Positions 8,999 to 16,447 of a DNA stretch of 64,000 nt are shown piece by piece; position 1 is the stretch's first letter; each line of letters begins with the position of its first letter. The notes under the pieces were generated by a model. That model ran no database searches. It saw nothing but the letters and a program-made list of their open reading frames with translations, and was not told where the DNA came from. The DNA is from Cytobacillus oceanisediminis (GTDB lineage: Bacteria > Bacillota > Bacilli > Bacillales > Cytobacillaceae): assembly GCF_004366035.1 (NCBI RefSeq), contig NZ_SOEE01000005.1, positions 407,014-471,013 of the forward strand. The letters are read 5' to 3'. The position numbers and the translations under genes were made by a program.

Positions 8999-9044
8999 TT
9001 ACTTATGGTACGGTTCACCGTAATATATCTAAATGAGGTTTTTT
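8999..9044 (+). repeat. Att-like site L1: exact 18-bp copy of the rlmH 3' end plus inverted repeat
   Basis: TTACTTATGGTACGGTTC at 8999-9016 is identical, in the same orientation, to 16430-16447, which encodes the last codons and stop of rlmH. TAAATGAGGTTTTTT at 9030-9044 is the exact reverse complement of 16418-16432, on the inner side of the other site. Direct repeats outside with inverted repeats inside is the arrangement of SCC elements at rlmH (orfX) in staphylococci. This marks the left end of a roughly 7.4-kb island. Confidence 0.8.
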
Positions 9045-9116
9045 TACTAGATTAGAATAAAGTTTACTTAAAACTAAAGAACACCCATTCTGGTTAGGTG
9101 TTTTTCAGTTACGAAA

Positions 9117-9908
9117 TTAAAAAGTCCATGGACCATCAATGATTGTCTTTTTAAAGTAGGGATTTATCACCATTTTTTTATTAATATCTTTGTCCCAATT
9201 TTTTTCTATGGTTTTAATATATGCATAGAAACATCCAAAAATCTCCAAGTATATTTCTAGTTGACCTTCATCATTAGTAAAATAACCAAAAAAGTGATAT
9301 CCATACTCATCAATATATTTAATTAAATCCTCGTCTTGAATATCTCTTGAAATCTCTTCTCTAATTATTAATAAGTTATGCTCGGGTATTTCTCCAACTA
9401 CTTGTTTGCCCCATATAATATTGCGTAAAAAATCTGCTGTTTTTGAAATAATAAAGTCGGGTAAATATTTGCTAGTTAAACCTAATAGCATCTTTGCATG
9501 TTCTTTTTTAATAATTTCTTCATCTGTAAATTTAACTTCTTTTAACGGTAAAATTTCATCGTGCCCAAAAATTGTTTGTAATTCGGCCATTTTGTCCGGT
9601 GTTAGTTCAAAGTATATCCCGCCTTCTCCATAGTGTGCTTTTACCTCTCCATCAAACAACGCTGCCTCTGAATAAGTTAACCGTTTTTTCTTTTTATTTT
9701 TTGCAGCAGCAAATCTTCTAATAAAATCAATGAATTTGTCCTCTATATACTTAGTATCTATTAGAGTATTTGCATCATCATTACATTTCTGACAAATTTC
9801 TTTGTTTTTGATAGGCGAGCCAATTGCTTCAGGAATAGGATGCTCACCATCACCATTTGCCCTCTTTGTAGGATTTTTACAATATGCACAGGTAACTAGT
9901 CCACTCAT
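9117..9908 (-). CDS. HNH endonuclease-like protein
   Basis: The 263-residue product starts MSGLVTCAYCKNPTKRANG and carries CxxC (C7, C10), then GEHPIPEAIG (H23), then CQKCND (C39, C42, N43). This is the zinc-bound HNH_5-type nuclease layout. The C-terminal 200 residues are not recognised. I chose the ATG at 9908 because GGAG lies 9 bases upstream; a TTG at 9923 would overlap that site. It sits at the island edge with the PLD-like gene and Thoeris, so a DNA-targeting defence role is plausible but inferred. An imperfect hairpin at 9078-9103 may end its transcript. Confidence 0.65.
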   Translation of the reverse strand: MSGLVTCAYCKNPTKRANGDGEHPIPEAIGSPIKNKEICQKCNDDANTLIDTKYIEDKFIDFIRRFAAAKNKKKKRLTYSEAALFDGEVKAHYGEGGIYFELTPDKMAELQTIFGHDEILPLKEVKFTDEEIIKKEHAKMLLGLTSKYLPDFIISKTADFLRNIIWGKQVVGEIPEHNLLIIREEISRDIQDEDLIKYIDEYGYHFFGYFTNDEGQLEIYLEIFGCFYAYIKTIEKNWDKDINKKMVINPYFKKTIIDGPWTF

Positions 9909-9975
9909 ATTTAACAACTCCAATCTTTTTGTATATGAACTCTAAATTGTAATACCAAAAATCTTTACATTAAAG

Positions 9976-11010
9976 TTATTTGACAGACCTTTGAATAATA
10001 GTAATAACATGATTAGCAAATTCTTCAGATAATCTAATTTTGTCTGCTCCGAAGTTTAATGCTCCTAGAGATGTTCCACCAACAAATGTAATTGGTTCTG
10101 TAGAAGCATATGTAGCCTGGATGCTAGAGATTGTGTTATGGAAGAAATTCCATCTTTTACTGTAGTCAATAGAAAGATTCTTAGCCTTAACCTCCCATGG
10201 CCATCTATCAGCATTTTTCAAGAAGACAGGTTCCTCAATAACCTCATAGTAACCCAACAATTTGGTTGTCCCTACAGCATAACAGATTAGTATGTCACCA
10301 ACTCTTACCGCAGAAGGCTTTCTTTTAGAAAAATGGAGCTTTTCAATATCATTTCCTAAACTTCTATTAGTGGAGAAAGGTCTATCAGACCAACCTACTG
10401 GTTTAATAAAATATCGAATGTCCGACTTACTTACATTAACCTTTTTCTTGATTAGGTCACTAACTTTTAAATCAATTTTTGGTTTCTTTGTTTCTCCCGA
10501 ACTACCAGTGTAACTATCTATTCTTGAAATTATATTAGAAATCTCTTCATTAGTTAGCGCATGGCTACTTACGTTAGTCAAATCATCAATAATTTTTGTA
10601 ATTTGGTTAGACTCATTTATTTGTACACCCCATTCATGATTAAACCCTAAACCTGCTTCAGTAAAATTAGCAGATGTAATTATTGCCTGTTGGGGCACAC
10701 CATCTTTTAAAGATATGTATATTTTCCCATGTAATTTATTGTCGATGAATACCTTATAATCAATAGCATGCGTAAAGCAATTAAAACAAAATGAATGTAG
10801 CGAATTTGATTTTTTAAACAAGTCAAGATTATCGTCTTTTAATGTAGTTATTAATGAAAATTTTTTTAACCCCATATCTTTTATTTCTTCAAAGAAGATA
10901 TCAAATGATTCCATTAAGAACGGGCTAATAATATGCAGCTCATCTGCATCCACTAATATTTCCTTTATGTAATTAAAATGGTTTGAATTTAAATTGTTTA
11001 TAATTTTCAT
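9976..11010 (-). CDS. Phospholipase D-like nuclease fused to a PUA/EVE-like domain
   Basis: The 344-residue protein has an N-terminal PLD-like domain: HGKIY at residues 94-98 (the H-x-K catalytic pair H94/K96) and ITSANFTEAG at 111-120 (S113/N115), as in single-HKD nucleases of restriction systems. After a lysine-rich linker (about 171-195), residues 199-344 resemble a PUA/EVE/YTH-like fold (RVGDILICYAVGTTKLLGYYEV), a class that reads modified bases. A nuclease coupled to a modified-base reader would fit restriction of modified DNA; this is inference. It is 67 bp upstream of the HNH gene on the same strand. Confidence 0.65.
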   Translation of the reverse strand: MKIINNLNSNHFNYIKEILVDADELHIISPFLMESFDIFFEEIKDMGLKKFSLITTLKDDNLDLFKKSNSLHSFCFNCFTHAIDYKVFIDNKLHGKIYISLKDGVPQQAIITSANFTEAGLGFNHEWGVQINESNQITKIIDDLTNVSSHALTNEEISNIISRIDSYTGSSGETKKPKIDLKVSDLIKKKVNVSKSDIRYFIKPVGWSDRPFSTNRSLGNDIEKLHFSKRKPSAVRVGDILICYAVGTTKLLGYYEVIEEPVFLKNADRWPWEVKAKNLSIDYSKRWNFFHNTISSIQATYASTEPITFVGGTSLGALNFGADKIRLSEEFANHVITIIQRSVK

Positions 11011-11123
11011 TAAAACTCATCCTTTTACTTGATAGTTATTTTGAACAGGAAGAAAAATACAGAAATGTATTAAGATTGAGAAATATAATTAACATCTATC
11101 CCTCTGGCATTCCTTCTAAAAAA

Positions 11124-11146
11124 TACACCATCTAGCAGATGGTGTA
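11124..11146 (-). terminator. Rho-independent terminator after thsB
   Basis: TACACCATCT and AGATGGTGTA form a perfect 10-bp stem with a 3-base loop. On the minus strand it is followed by a run of T (complement of 11118-11123). It lies about 40 bp beyond the thsB stop and separates Thoeris from the PLD-like gene. Confidence 0.85.
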
Positions 11147-11186
11147 ACCGGAAGTATCTGTTTCTAATAAACTAAATGGTAAAAGG

Positions 11187-11669
11187 TTATCTACCTGCTA
11201 TTTCAGCAGCTTCCTCAATCCAATCAGAAAAATTATCATAACCATTGTCTAAATCCCAATAGTATGTATTAAATACACTCGAAGCTTTCTTTTGCTTCCC
11301 ATCAACTGTTATATAATAATTATCTAAAGGATTGTCTCCTTTGGTATCCTTTTCTCCAGCTTGATTTTTTAAGCGGTGTATGTAAATCCCTAACAAACCA
11401 TTACCCTTTTCAATACTCTTTTCAATTTCATACTTAACCCATTTTCTATCTGATGTCTCTTTACCAATAAGAATTACAGTTACAGAAGTACCTTTTAACT
11501 GCTCGTCTATCCAGCCACTAATTGATTTATCACCTTTTCTTTTTACTTCTTCCCATTCTGCCGCATCAAGATACCCCTTGATAGCTTGTGTTATATTTGA
11601 GTTTCTTACCTGCCCAGCTCTCCACGCATCTCTTTCATAATGAAAACTAAAGAAAACCTTTCTTGCCAT
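11187..11669 (-). CDS. thsB: Thoeris antiphage protein ThsB (TIR domain)
   Basis: The 160-residue TIR protein begins MARKVFFSFHYERDAW, as Thoeris ThsB proteins do, and has SVTVILIGKET and RKWVKYEIEKSIEKGNGLLG with the candidate catalytic glutamate E81. ThsB senses phage infection and makes a cyclic ADP-ribose isomer from NAD+ that activates ThsA. The start codon overlaps the thsA stop by one base (TAATG), so the two are translationally coupled. The length is shorter than some ThsB proteins (about 190) but complete in motifs. The partner next to it makes this call strong. Confidence 0.92.
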   Translation of the reverse strand: MARKVFFSFHYERDAWRAGQVRNSNITQAIKGYLDAAEWEEVKRKGDKSISGWIDEQLKGTSVTVILIGKETSDRKWVKYEIEKSIEKGNGLLGIYIHRLKNQAGEKDTKGDNPLDNYYITVDGKQKKASSVFNTYYWDLDNGYDNFSDWIEEAAEIAGR

Positions 11670-13123
11670 TAAACTCTCCTCCTGATTTTTTCGATTATTG
11701 TATTTACCTCAGAAATAATATTTTTTGGGTTTCTATCTTTCTCTAAAATATTTATCGAATCCTCTAAATACCAATACTTCTCTAGGTCGCTTTTAACTTC
11801 ATTAAAAATTCTTTCTGTAACATAACCTGTTGAATTGATTGGTATAATGTACTTTCCAGTATCCCTTGCAATGTGGAATTCTTCTAACATTCCGTTTGCA
11901 TGGACTATTTCCCCATCTACTAACTTATTACCAAATAAGAAAATCATCACACCCGTATCGTCTATCATTTCTTTTCTATACTCCGTCCAAAGTTCTTTTA
12001 GCGACTTTTCACCCGAAGCTGATTGAGGAAATGGACGTAATGTTAGATATTCATTAATTTTCTTTCCCTTATTTTCAAATATTTCTTCAAGTGCGCCATT
12101 AATTACATAACTGCCTACTCCCAAGCCGAATCCTGATATAATATGGTGGTTATTAGCCACAAGAGACTTAGAAAGATTATGTAATAAGCCTTTGGCTTCC
12201 TCTACAGAATAATTGCCATAATTTTCGGCACTACCAGAAATAAATACTTTATTTACTTTAAACTTTTTTTCAATATTGAATAATATATTTGTAATATCTG
12301 TGTACTCATCAATAAGGACTGAATTAATACCATATCTTTTAAGGTCTCTGATTTTCAAATCTTGCTTAACCCTATCGTAATTAAATTCCTCCTCATTAAT
12401 GGAACCATCGGAATTTTTGTATCGACTATCCGACCTGTTAACTCTTCTAAAGAAGCAGTAATGATTTTTAGGACTATTTCCTAGTAAGTCTACACGAATT
12501 TTACTTAAAATTTGCTCTAGATTTGGGTCTTCAAAGCTAAAACCTATAAATATAAAAGTTTTAGATATAAGTTCACCTTTAAGTTGTGTAGTAAATAAAG
12601 TTCTTTCACTGTCATATTTTTCATAGTCATCTCTCGTTATAACAGCATCATCTGGAAATTCCTTATCACCATGCATTTTATAAACAACAACATCCCGGTT
12701 AGGCTTATAATTTTTCATCTGACTTTGGCTAATTTTTTTATCTACTGTTTTTCCTTTATCACCCAAAGTATCTTCAATAATCGAATCATAGTTTGTAGTC
12801 CAATAAGTATCAATAGGTAGTCGAGATAAAATATCCATATTTACATTTCTTTCTGCCGTTCTTTGAAACTCTTCTACAATCGCCTCATTGATAGTTTGTC
12901 TACCATTTGCATTAAAATGATATTGAGCTATTGAAACTAAATCAAATTCTTTATTAATATCCAAGTCTAATTCAGAAGCAACATCACTAAGCAATCCTCG
13001 CCAATCAACAAAACCTGACCCCCTTGAAAGTCCAGCCCCTGCAAATATAGCCAAATTATTATTGCGAAGCTCTTTCAATACCGCTCTTTCAAACATCGCT
13101 ATAGATGTACTCATTAATTTCAC
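11669..13123 (-). CDS. thsA: Thoeris antiphage effector ThsA (SIR2 NADase + SLOG sensor)
   Basis: The 484-residue protein has an N-terminal SIR2-like NADase (AIFAGAGLSRGSGFVDW from residue 25; YWTTNYD with N111; YKMHGD with catalytic H151) and a C-terminal SLOG domain (VFISGSAENYGNY, then HHIISGFGLGVGSYVINGAL, about residues 292-345) that binds the signal made by ThsB. When activated it depletes NAD+ and aborts phage replication. Length fits known ThsA (about 476). All key residues are present, so the system looks functional. The gene lies downstream of several tiny ORFs on the same strand. Confidence 0.95.
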   Translation of the reverse strand: MKLMSTSIAMFERAVLKELRNNNLAIFAGAGLSRGSGFVDWRGLLSDVASELDLDINKEFDLVSIAQYHFNANGRQTINEAIVEEFQRTAERNVNMDILSRLPIDTYWTTNYDSIIEDTLGDKGKTVDKKISQSQMKNYKPNRDVVVYKMHGDKEFPDDAVITRDDYEKYDSERTLFTTQLKGELISKTFIFIGFSFEDPNLEQILSKIRVDLLGNSPKNHYCFFRRVNRSDSRYKNSDGSINEEEFNYDRVKQDLKIRDLKRYGINSVLIDEYTDITNILFNIEKKFKVNKVFISGSAENYGNYSVEEAKGLLHNLSKSLVANNHHIISGFGLGVGSYVINGALEEIFENKGKKINEYLTLRPFPQSASGEKSLKELWTEYRKEMIDDTGVMIFLFGNKLVDGEIVHANGMLEEFHIARDTGKYIIPINSTGYVTERIFNEVKSDLEKYWYLEDSINILEKDRNPKNIISEVNTIIEKIRRRV

Positions 13124-13213
13124 CTTCTTTCATAATTTCATAGAATTTCCTTACTATATTATAACAAAATTATACAATTTACCCCAACTAAATAACTATA
13201 AAATTCACCTATT

Positions 13214-13546
13214 CTATACATTTAGATTACATTTGTCTTTAATTGCAAAATATAGTTGTACATCTTCATCAATATTTATTCCTATCCTGTAGATAACTAA
13301 TTGAGTTAGCTCAACCTCTTCTACAAACTCTATATTTAAAGTACTATTCAAGATTATATTAATCTCTTCATCCTCCTCCAGTATTACCATATTTTGATAA
13401 TTAGGTAGGCTGAAGCTCTCCAGTTTATCACCATTGTTAAGATAATCGTAAAGACCATAAAATTCGCTTTTTAAATACTCTACAAAATGATTTGATAATA
13501 TACATTCAACTTTCTTAAAGTCCTTTAAACATTGTATTTTTTTCAT
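13214..13546 (-). CDS. Hypothetical 110-residue acidic protein
   Basis: Begins MKKIQCLKDFKKVECILSNH. It is acidic and rich in Ile, Asn and Glu, with no signal peptide or membrane segment. I do not recognise a family. Its ATG shares one base with the stop of the tiny ORF upstream (TAATG), and a ribosome-binding site (AGGAGC) lies inside that ORF, which argues for real coupled translation. It is 90 bp upstream of thsA on the same strand, so it may be cotranscribed with Thoeris. Confidence 0.5.
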   Translation of the reverse strand: MKKIQCLKDFKKVECILSNHFVEYLKSEFYGLYDYLNNGDKLESFSLPNYQNMVILEEDEEINIILNSTLNIEFVEEVELTQLVIYRIGINIDEDVQLYFAIKDKCNLNV

Positions 13547-13635
13547 TAACGATAGCTCCTATTTGGTTTTTGTGTTAATTCCGTTGCTAAAGAAACTACA
13601 ACCCCAAAGACTGCACCTAGTAAAAAGTATTGCAT
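13546..13635 (-). CDS. Tiny membrane peptide (29 residues)
   Basis: Reads MQYFLLGAVFGVVVSLA then TELTQKPNRSYR: one hydrophobic helix and a basic tail. AAAGGGGTGG on the coding strand precedes the ATG. The stop overlaps the start of the 110-residue ORF by one base. Such peptides may be membrane anchors, toxins or holin-like, but nothing here decides. Confidence 0.5.
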   Translation of the reverse strand: MQYFLLGAVFGVVVSLATELTQKPNRSYR

Positions 13636-13649
13636 TGCTACCACCCCTT

Positions 13650-13739
13650 TTATTTCCCTTGATTAGTGTTCTGCTTAATAAATACATAGATGGATACTCC
13701 GAATGCTACTCCTGCTTTAAATAGGTCAATTGGTGACAT
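13650..13739 (-). CDS. Tiny membrane peptide (29 residues)
   Basis: Reads MSPIDLFKAGVAFGVSIYVF then IKQNTNQGK, with one hydrophobic helix and a polar tail. A strong ribosome-binding site (AAAGGAGGTGAGCGC) precedes the ATG. It shares a length of 29 residues and a GVAFGV/GAVFGV core with the next tiny ORF, 14 bp downstream, so the pair may be duplicates. No known family recognised. Confidence 0.5.
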   Translation of the reverse strand: MSPIDLFKAGVAFGVSIYVFIKQNTNQGK

Positions 13740-13858
13740 GCGCTCACCTCCTTTACTGTAAAATCACGCACGAAAAAAGAGACGATAACTCTTTAAGAGC
13801 AAACCTCTCCGACCTTTTATCATATTAAGTTGTCCTGTATACTCATCTGCCAGTGGCT

Positions 13859-14119
13859 TTACACAAAGCATATAGGCTTAATAAGTTCATCACCTTTCAA
13901 TAAACCAATTCCTAAATCCTGCAAACCCTGTTTATCCTGTAACAAGTAAACAACATTCGATACACCGCCATCATATAAGAATACCCAACACGTTAGTTCT
14001 CCCTGAAATTCATTCGGAACACTAGCCTTAATCTCTTCATTCCTGATATCGTTCGCTGATAGGGATCTAACATCTACTTTCCAATCTTTCCAAACTAGAT
14101 GTGGGTGGTGCTCCTCCAT
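13859..14119 (-). CDS. Hypothetical 86-residue protein
   Basis: Starts MEEHHPHLVWKDWKVDVR and ends LLKGDELIKPICFV. It is soluble and Trp-containing, without a motif I recognise; a small phage-type or regulatory protein is possible. AGGAG is 4 bases before the ATG, a slightly short spacing. It is first in the run of small minus-strand ORFs that leads to thsA and it adjoins the broken end of the hsdS remnant. Confidence 0.4.
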   Translation of the reverse strand: MEEHHPHLVWKDWKVDVRSLSANDIRNEEIKASVPNEFQGELTCWVFLYDGGVSNVVYLLQDKQGLQDLGIGLLKGDELIKPICFV

Positions 14120-14141
14120 GTAGCTCCTAAATACTTTAATA

Positions 14142-14591
14142 GAGTTCCAAGGGCGCTCTTTTGCTGGAGAATCTGTTGCAAATTATCATGTAGTTCATAC
14201 TGGAGATATTGTATATACTAAGAGTCCTCTAAAATCTAATCCTTATGGAATTATTAAGTGCAACAAAAAGAAAGCTGGTATAGTTTCTACACTTTATGCC
14301 GTTTATTCTTGTAAAGAAACTATAATTGGAGAATTCCTGGATTATTACTTCAAACTAGATGATCATACAAATTCATATCTTCGACCTTTAGTAAATAAGG
14401 GTGCTAAAAATGATATGAAGATTAATAATGAAAATGTATTAAAGGGTGAAATTACAGTACCTTTAATCAAGGAGCAGAAAAAAATAATCCAATTCCTTTC
14501 AACTTTAGATAAGCAAATTTATCGAGAACAAGCAAAATATGAAGAACTAGATCAACAAAAAAAATACTTCATGCAACAAATGTTTATTTAA
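14142..14591 (+). pseudogene. hsdS remnant (type I restriction specificity subunit, C-terminal part)
   Basis: In frame from about 14154 the translation runs FAGESVANYHVVHTGDIVY to a TAA at 14589. HTGDIVYTKSPL, then SCKETIIGEFLDYYF and the coiled region VPLIKEQKKIIQFLSTLDKQI are typical of the second target-recognition domain and conserved helix of HsdS. The 5' half is missing: the upstream frame has stops and runs into the 86-residue ORF. No hsdR or hsdM is present in the window. A hairpin follows at 14597. It is a scar of an earlier restriction system. Confidence 0.75.
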
Positions 14592-14596
14592 TTAAA

Positions 14597-14630
14597 ACAG
14601 CACCTTCCACACTAACTGGAACGGTGCTGT
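14597..14630 (+). terminator. Terminator-like hairpin after the hsdS remnant
   Basis: ACAGCACC and GGTGCTGT form an 8-bp stem with extra pairing toward the loop. The downstream T-richness is weak, so strength is uncertain. Confidence 0.5.
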
Positions 14631-14649
14631 ATCTGTATTACAGAAAAGA

Positions 14650-14671
14650 CTCATTTACTTATGTACTGTTC
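14650..14671 (+). repeat. Decayed att-like site between hsdS remnant and DUF262 gene
   Basis: CTCATTTACTTATG then TACTGTTC aligns with the rlmH site at 16426-16447 (CTCATTTACTTATGG, TACGGTTC) with one deletion and one substitution, in the same orientation. It could separate the DUF262 gene from the rest of the island as its own cassette. Chance is possible given the AT-rich context. Confidence 0.4.
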
Positions 14672-14702
14672 TCATTAACAAGTCTAAGTACGATAGCATA
14701 AT

Positions 14703-16292
14703 TTAATTGTTAAGCATTAAATTATTAGCTTTATTTACTAATAATTCCAAACGCTCTTCTAAAAATTTATTAAAATTATCATGGAAAATATCCTCAGGAC
14801 ATAAAGCATGATTCATAATTTCTTTTAGTTTCTGAGTATCAGATGGCATTTGTGTTTTATAAAGACTCGGTTTTTCCCCACTAAGTGAATTATTTGGGCC
14901 TCTTGAGATAATACAAATATTTGCTAATGAATTAATCAATTTATTATTAACACCCAAAGATTTCAAGTAACTTTGTGGATAGATATGATGAAACTCTTTT
15001 TTATTACAGTTTCTTAATACATTTTCTAATGCAACTACACTACCATCTGTAAAATTTAATGGCTTTTCATTAGCCAACATTAAAATAAATGTTTTAGCGT
15101 TAACGTAACTTACACTAAATGTATTATTTTTAAAAAATGTTTCATCAATATTAACTGCAAATTCTCCTAGAGTATTTGATTTATCATTTTTAAGTTTAAT
15201 TATCTCTAAAATATCTAAGTTTAATTTATCTAAGCTTTTACTATATCTTCTAGAGAAGAATGTTTTCCAAATCCATATTATTAATGTTTCATGTTGTTTT
15301 GCTGTAACTCTTACTCCTTGTTCTTTATCAGTAGCAAAGAATACAGATAAGGGTATTATAATATTTTTAAATGGAAGTACTTTGGTTGAATACACATTTA
15401 AATTGGTTTTTAAAAAATCAACAGCCCCTAATATTCCATTCTTTATTAAACTAAAATTATTTCTGACTAGTGTTCCATCTAAATTTATTATAGTCTCAGG
15501 TGTGGTACTACTCTCTAGAATAGCGCTACAACATCTTAATAATAGGTCATTATCTTCTCCAACCTCGTCAAAGCCATAAGGAGCCAGTTCTTCACTTAAT
15601 TCATTAAATTGTTCTTGTAGATCAAAATCCTCACTCCATGTCCATGCTGACAATAACTGAAGGGTATCTAGTTTTACTCCTAATCTATTTATTCTTTCAA
15701 ATACTATTGCTACCGTTGTACGATCATCAGTTGTAAAAGTTTGTACAGGAATTTTTGCTTTTGTAAATCTATCGTATAAACTATCAACTTGTGTTGCTAC
15801 ACTTTCATCCATACTTTTTAAGTATTTTCTGTATTCTGGAGGATTGAATAAAATGCTCAAAGGAAAATGTTTTTTAGTATCTACATCATCATCTTCCAAA
15901 AAAATAAAATTTGAACCTTGTGCATCTACAGGTTTTTCTAAATCAAAATAAATTTTAAAAATATTCATATCGAAATTAGATGTTGCTTCTAAATTGTTTT
16001 GAAACACTCCAAATATTGAGGTTATTCTTTGTTGTCCATCTAAAACATAATCTAAAGGGTAATCTGGATCATTTTCTGGTAATTGATATGGTCCTAATAA
16101 TCGTTCAGATTTTAATGGCGTTTTAGTTCTCCAAACTAATATACTTCCAAATGGAAACCCTTTGTAAATACTGTCCATTAATTTAGCTACACGTTCACCA
16201 TCCCAAACAAATCCTCGTTGGAATGAAGGAATTCTAATTACTCCCTTTTCTATTTTAGAAATAATATCATCTATAAATAATGGTTCAGACAT
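14703..16292 (-). CDS. DUF262/GmrSD-type single-chain restriction protein
   Basis: The 529-residue protein has the DUF262 hallmark IPSFQRGFVW (21-30) and DGQQR (85-89), the ParB-like nucleotide-binding motif of GmrS, and a C-terminal HNH-like motif EFHHIYPQSYL near residues 433-443 as in GmrD (DUF1524). In the GmrSD family these parts form a type IV restriction enzyme that cuts glucosylated hydroxymethylcytosine DNA, and related proteins defend against other modifications. Substrate here is unknown. It is the first gene next to rlmH, isolated from other ORFs, with low GC content. Confidence 0.8.
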   Translation of the reverse strand: MSEPLFIDDIISKIEKGVIRIPSFQRGFVWDGERVAKLMDSIYKGFPFGSILVWRTKTPLKSERLLGPYQLPENDPDYPLDYVLDGQQRITSIFGVFQNNLEATSNFDMNIFKIYFDLEKPVDAQGSNFIFLEDDDVDTKKHFPLSILFNPPEYRKYLKSMDESVATQVDSLYDRFTKAKIPVQTFTTDDRTTVAIVFERINRLGVKLDTLQLLSAWTWSEDFDLQEQFNELSEELAPYGFDEVGEDNDLLLRCCSAILESSTTPETIINLDGTLVRNNFSLIKNGILGAVDFLKTNLNVYSTKVLPFKNIIIPLSVFFATDKEQGVRVTAKQHETLIIWIWKTFFSRRYSKSLDKLNLDILEIIKLKNDKSNTLGEFAVNIDETFFKNNTFSVSYVNAKTFILMLANEKPLNFTDGSVVALENVLRNCNKKEFHHIYPQSYLKSLGVNNKLINSLANICIISRGPNNSLSGEKPSLYKTQMPSDTQKLKEIMNHALCPEDIFHDNFNKFLEERLELLVNKANNLMLNN

Positions 16293-16346
16293 AAAGCAAT
16301 ACTCCCTCTATTTTTTTATAATTATACCATTTTATAGAAAAATAAA

Positions 16347-16379
16347 AACAGTCCAACTAGTTACTTAGTTAAACTGTCT
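16347..16379. terminator. Imperfect hairpin between the DUF262 gene and rlmH
   Basis: ACAGT...ACTGT with inner arms AACTA and TTAGT form an interrupted stem. It could end transcription on either strand. Confidence 0.4.
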
Positions 16380-16417
16380 CATCTAATAGACTTTTTACTA
16401 TTAATAGTAATAAATTT

Positions 16418-16447
16418 AAAAAACCTCATTTACTTATGGTACGGTTC
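16418..16447 (+). repeat. Att-like site R at the 3' end of rlmH
   Basis: AAAAAACCTCATTTA (16418-16432) is the exact reverse complement of 9030-9044. TTACTTATGGTACGGTTC (16430-16447) is identical to 8999-9016. The second element encodes the C-terminal GEPYHK and stop of RlmH, the same position at which Ccr recombinases insert SCC elements in staphylococci (orfX end, where CATAAGTAATGAGG-type sequence is found). No ccr gene is in the window. Confidence 0.8.

Noticed and set aside
9016..16417. A ccr-type recombinase within the island
   Set aside because: I looked for a large serine recombinase or tyrosine integrase in all frames of the island and found none.
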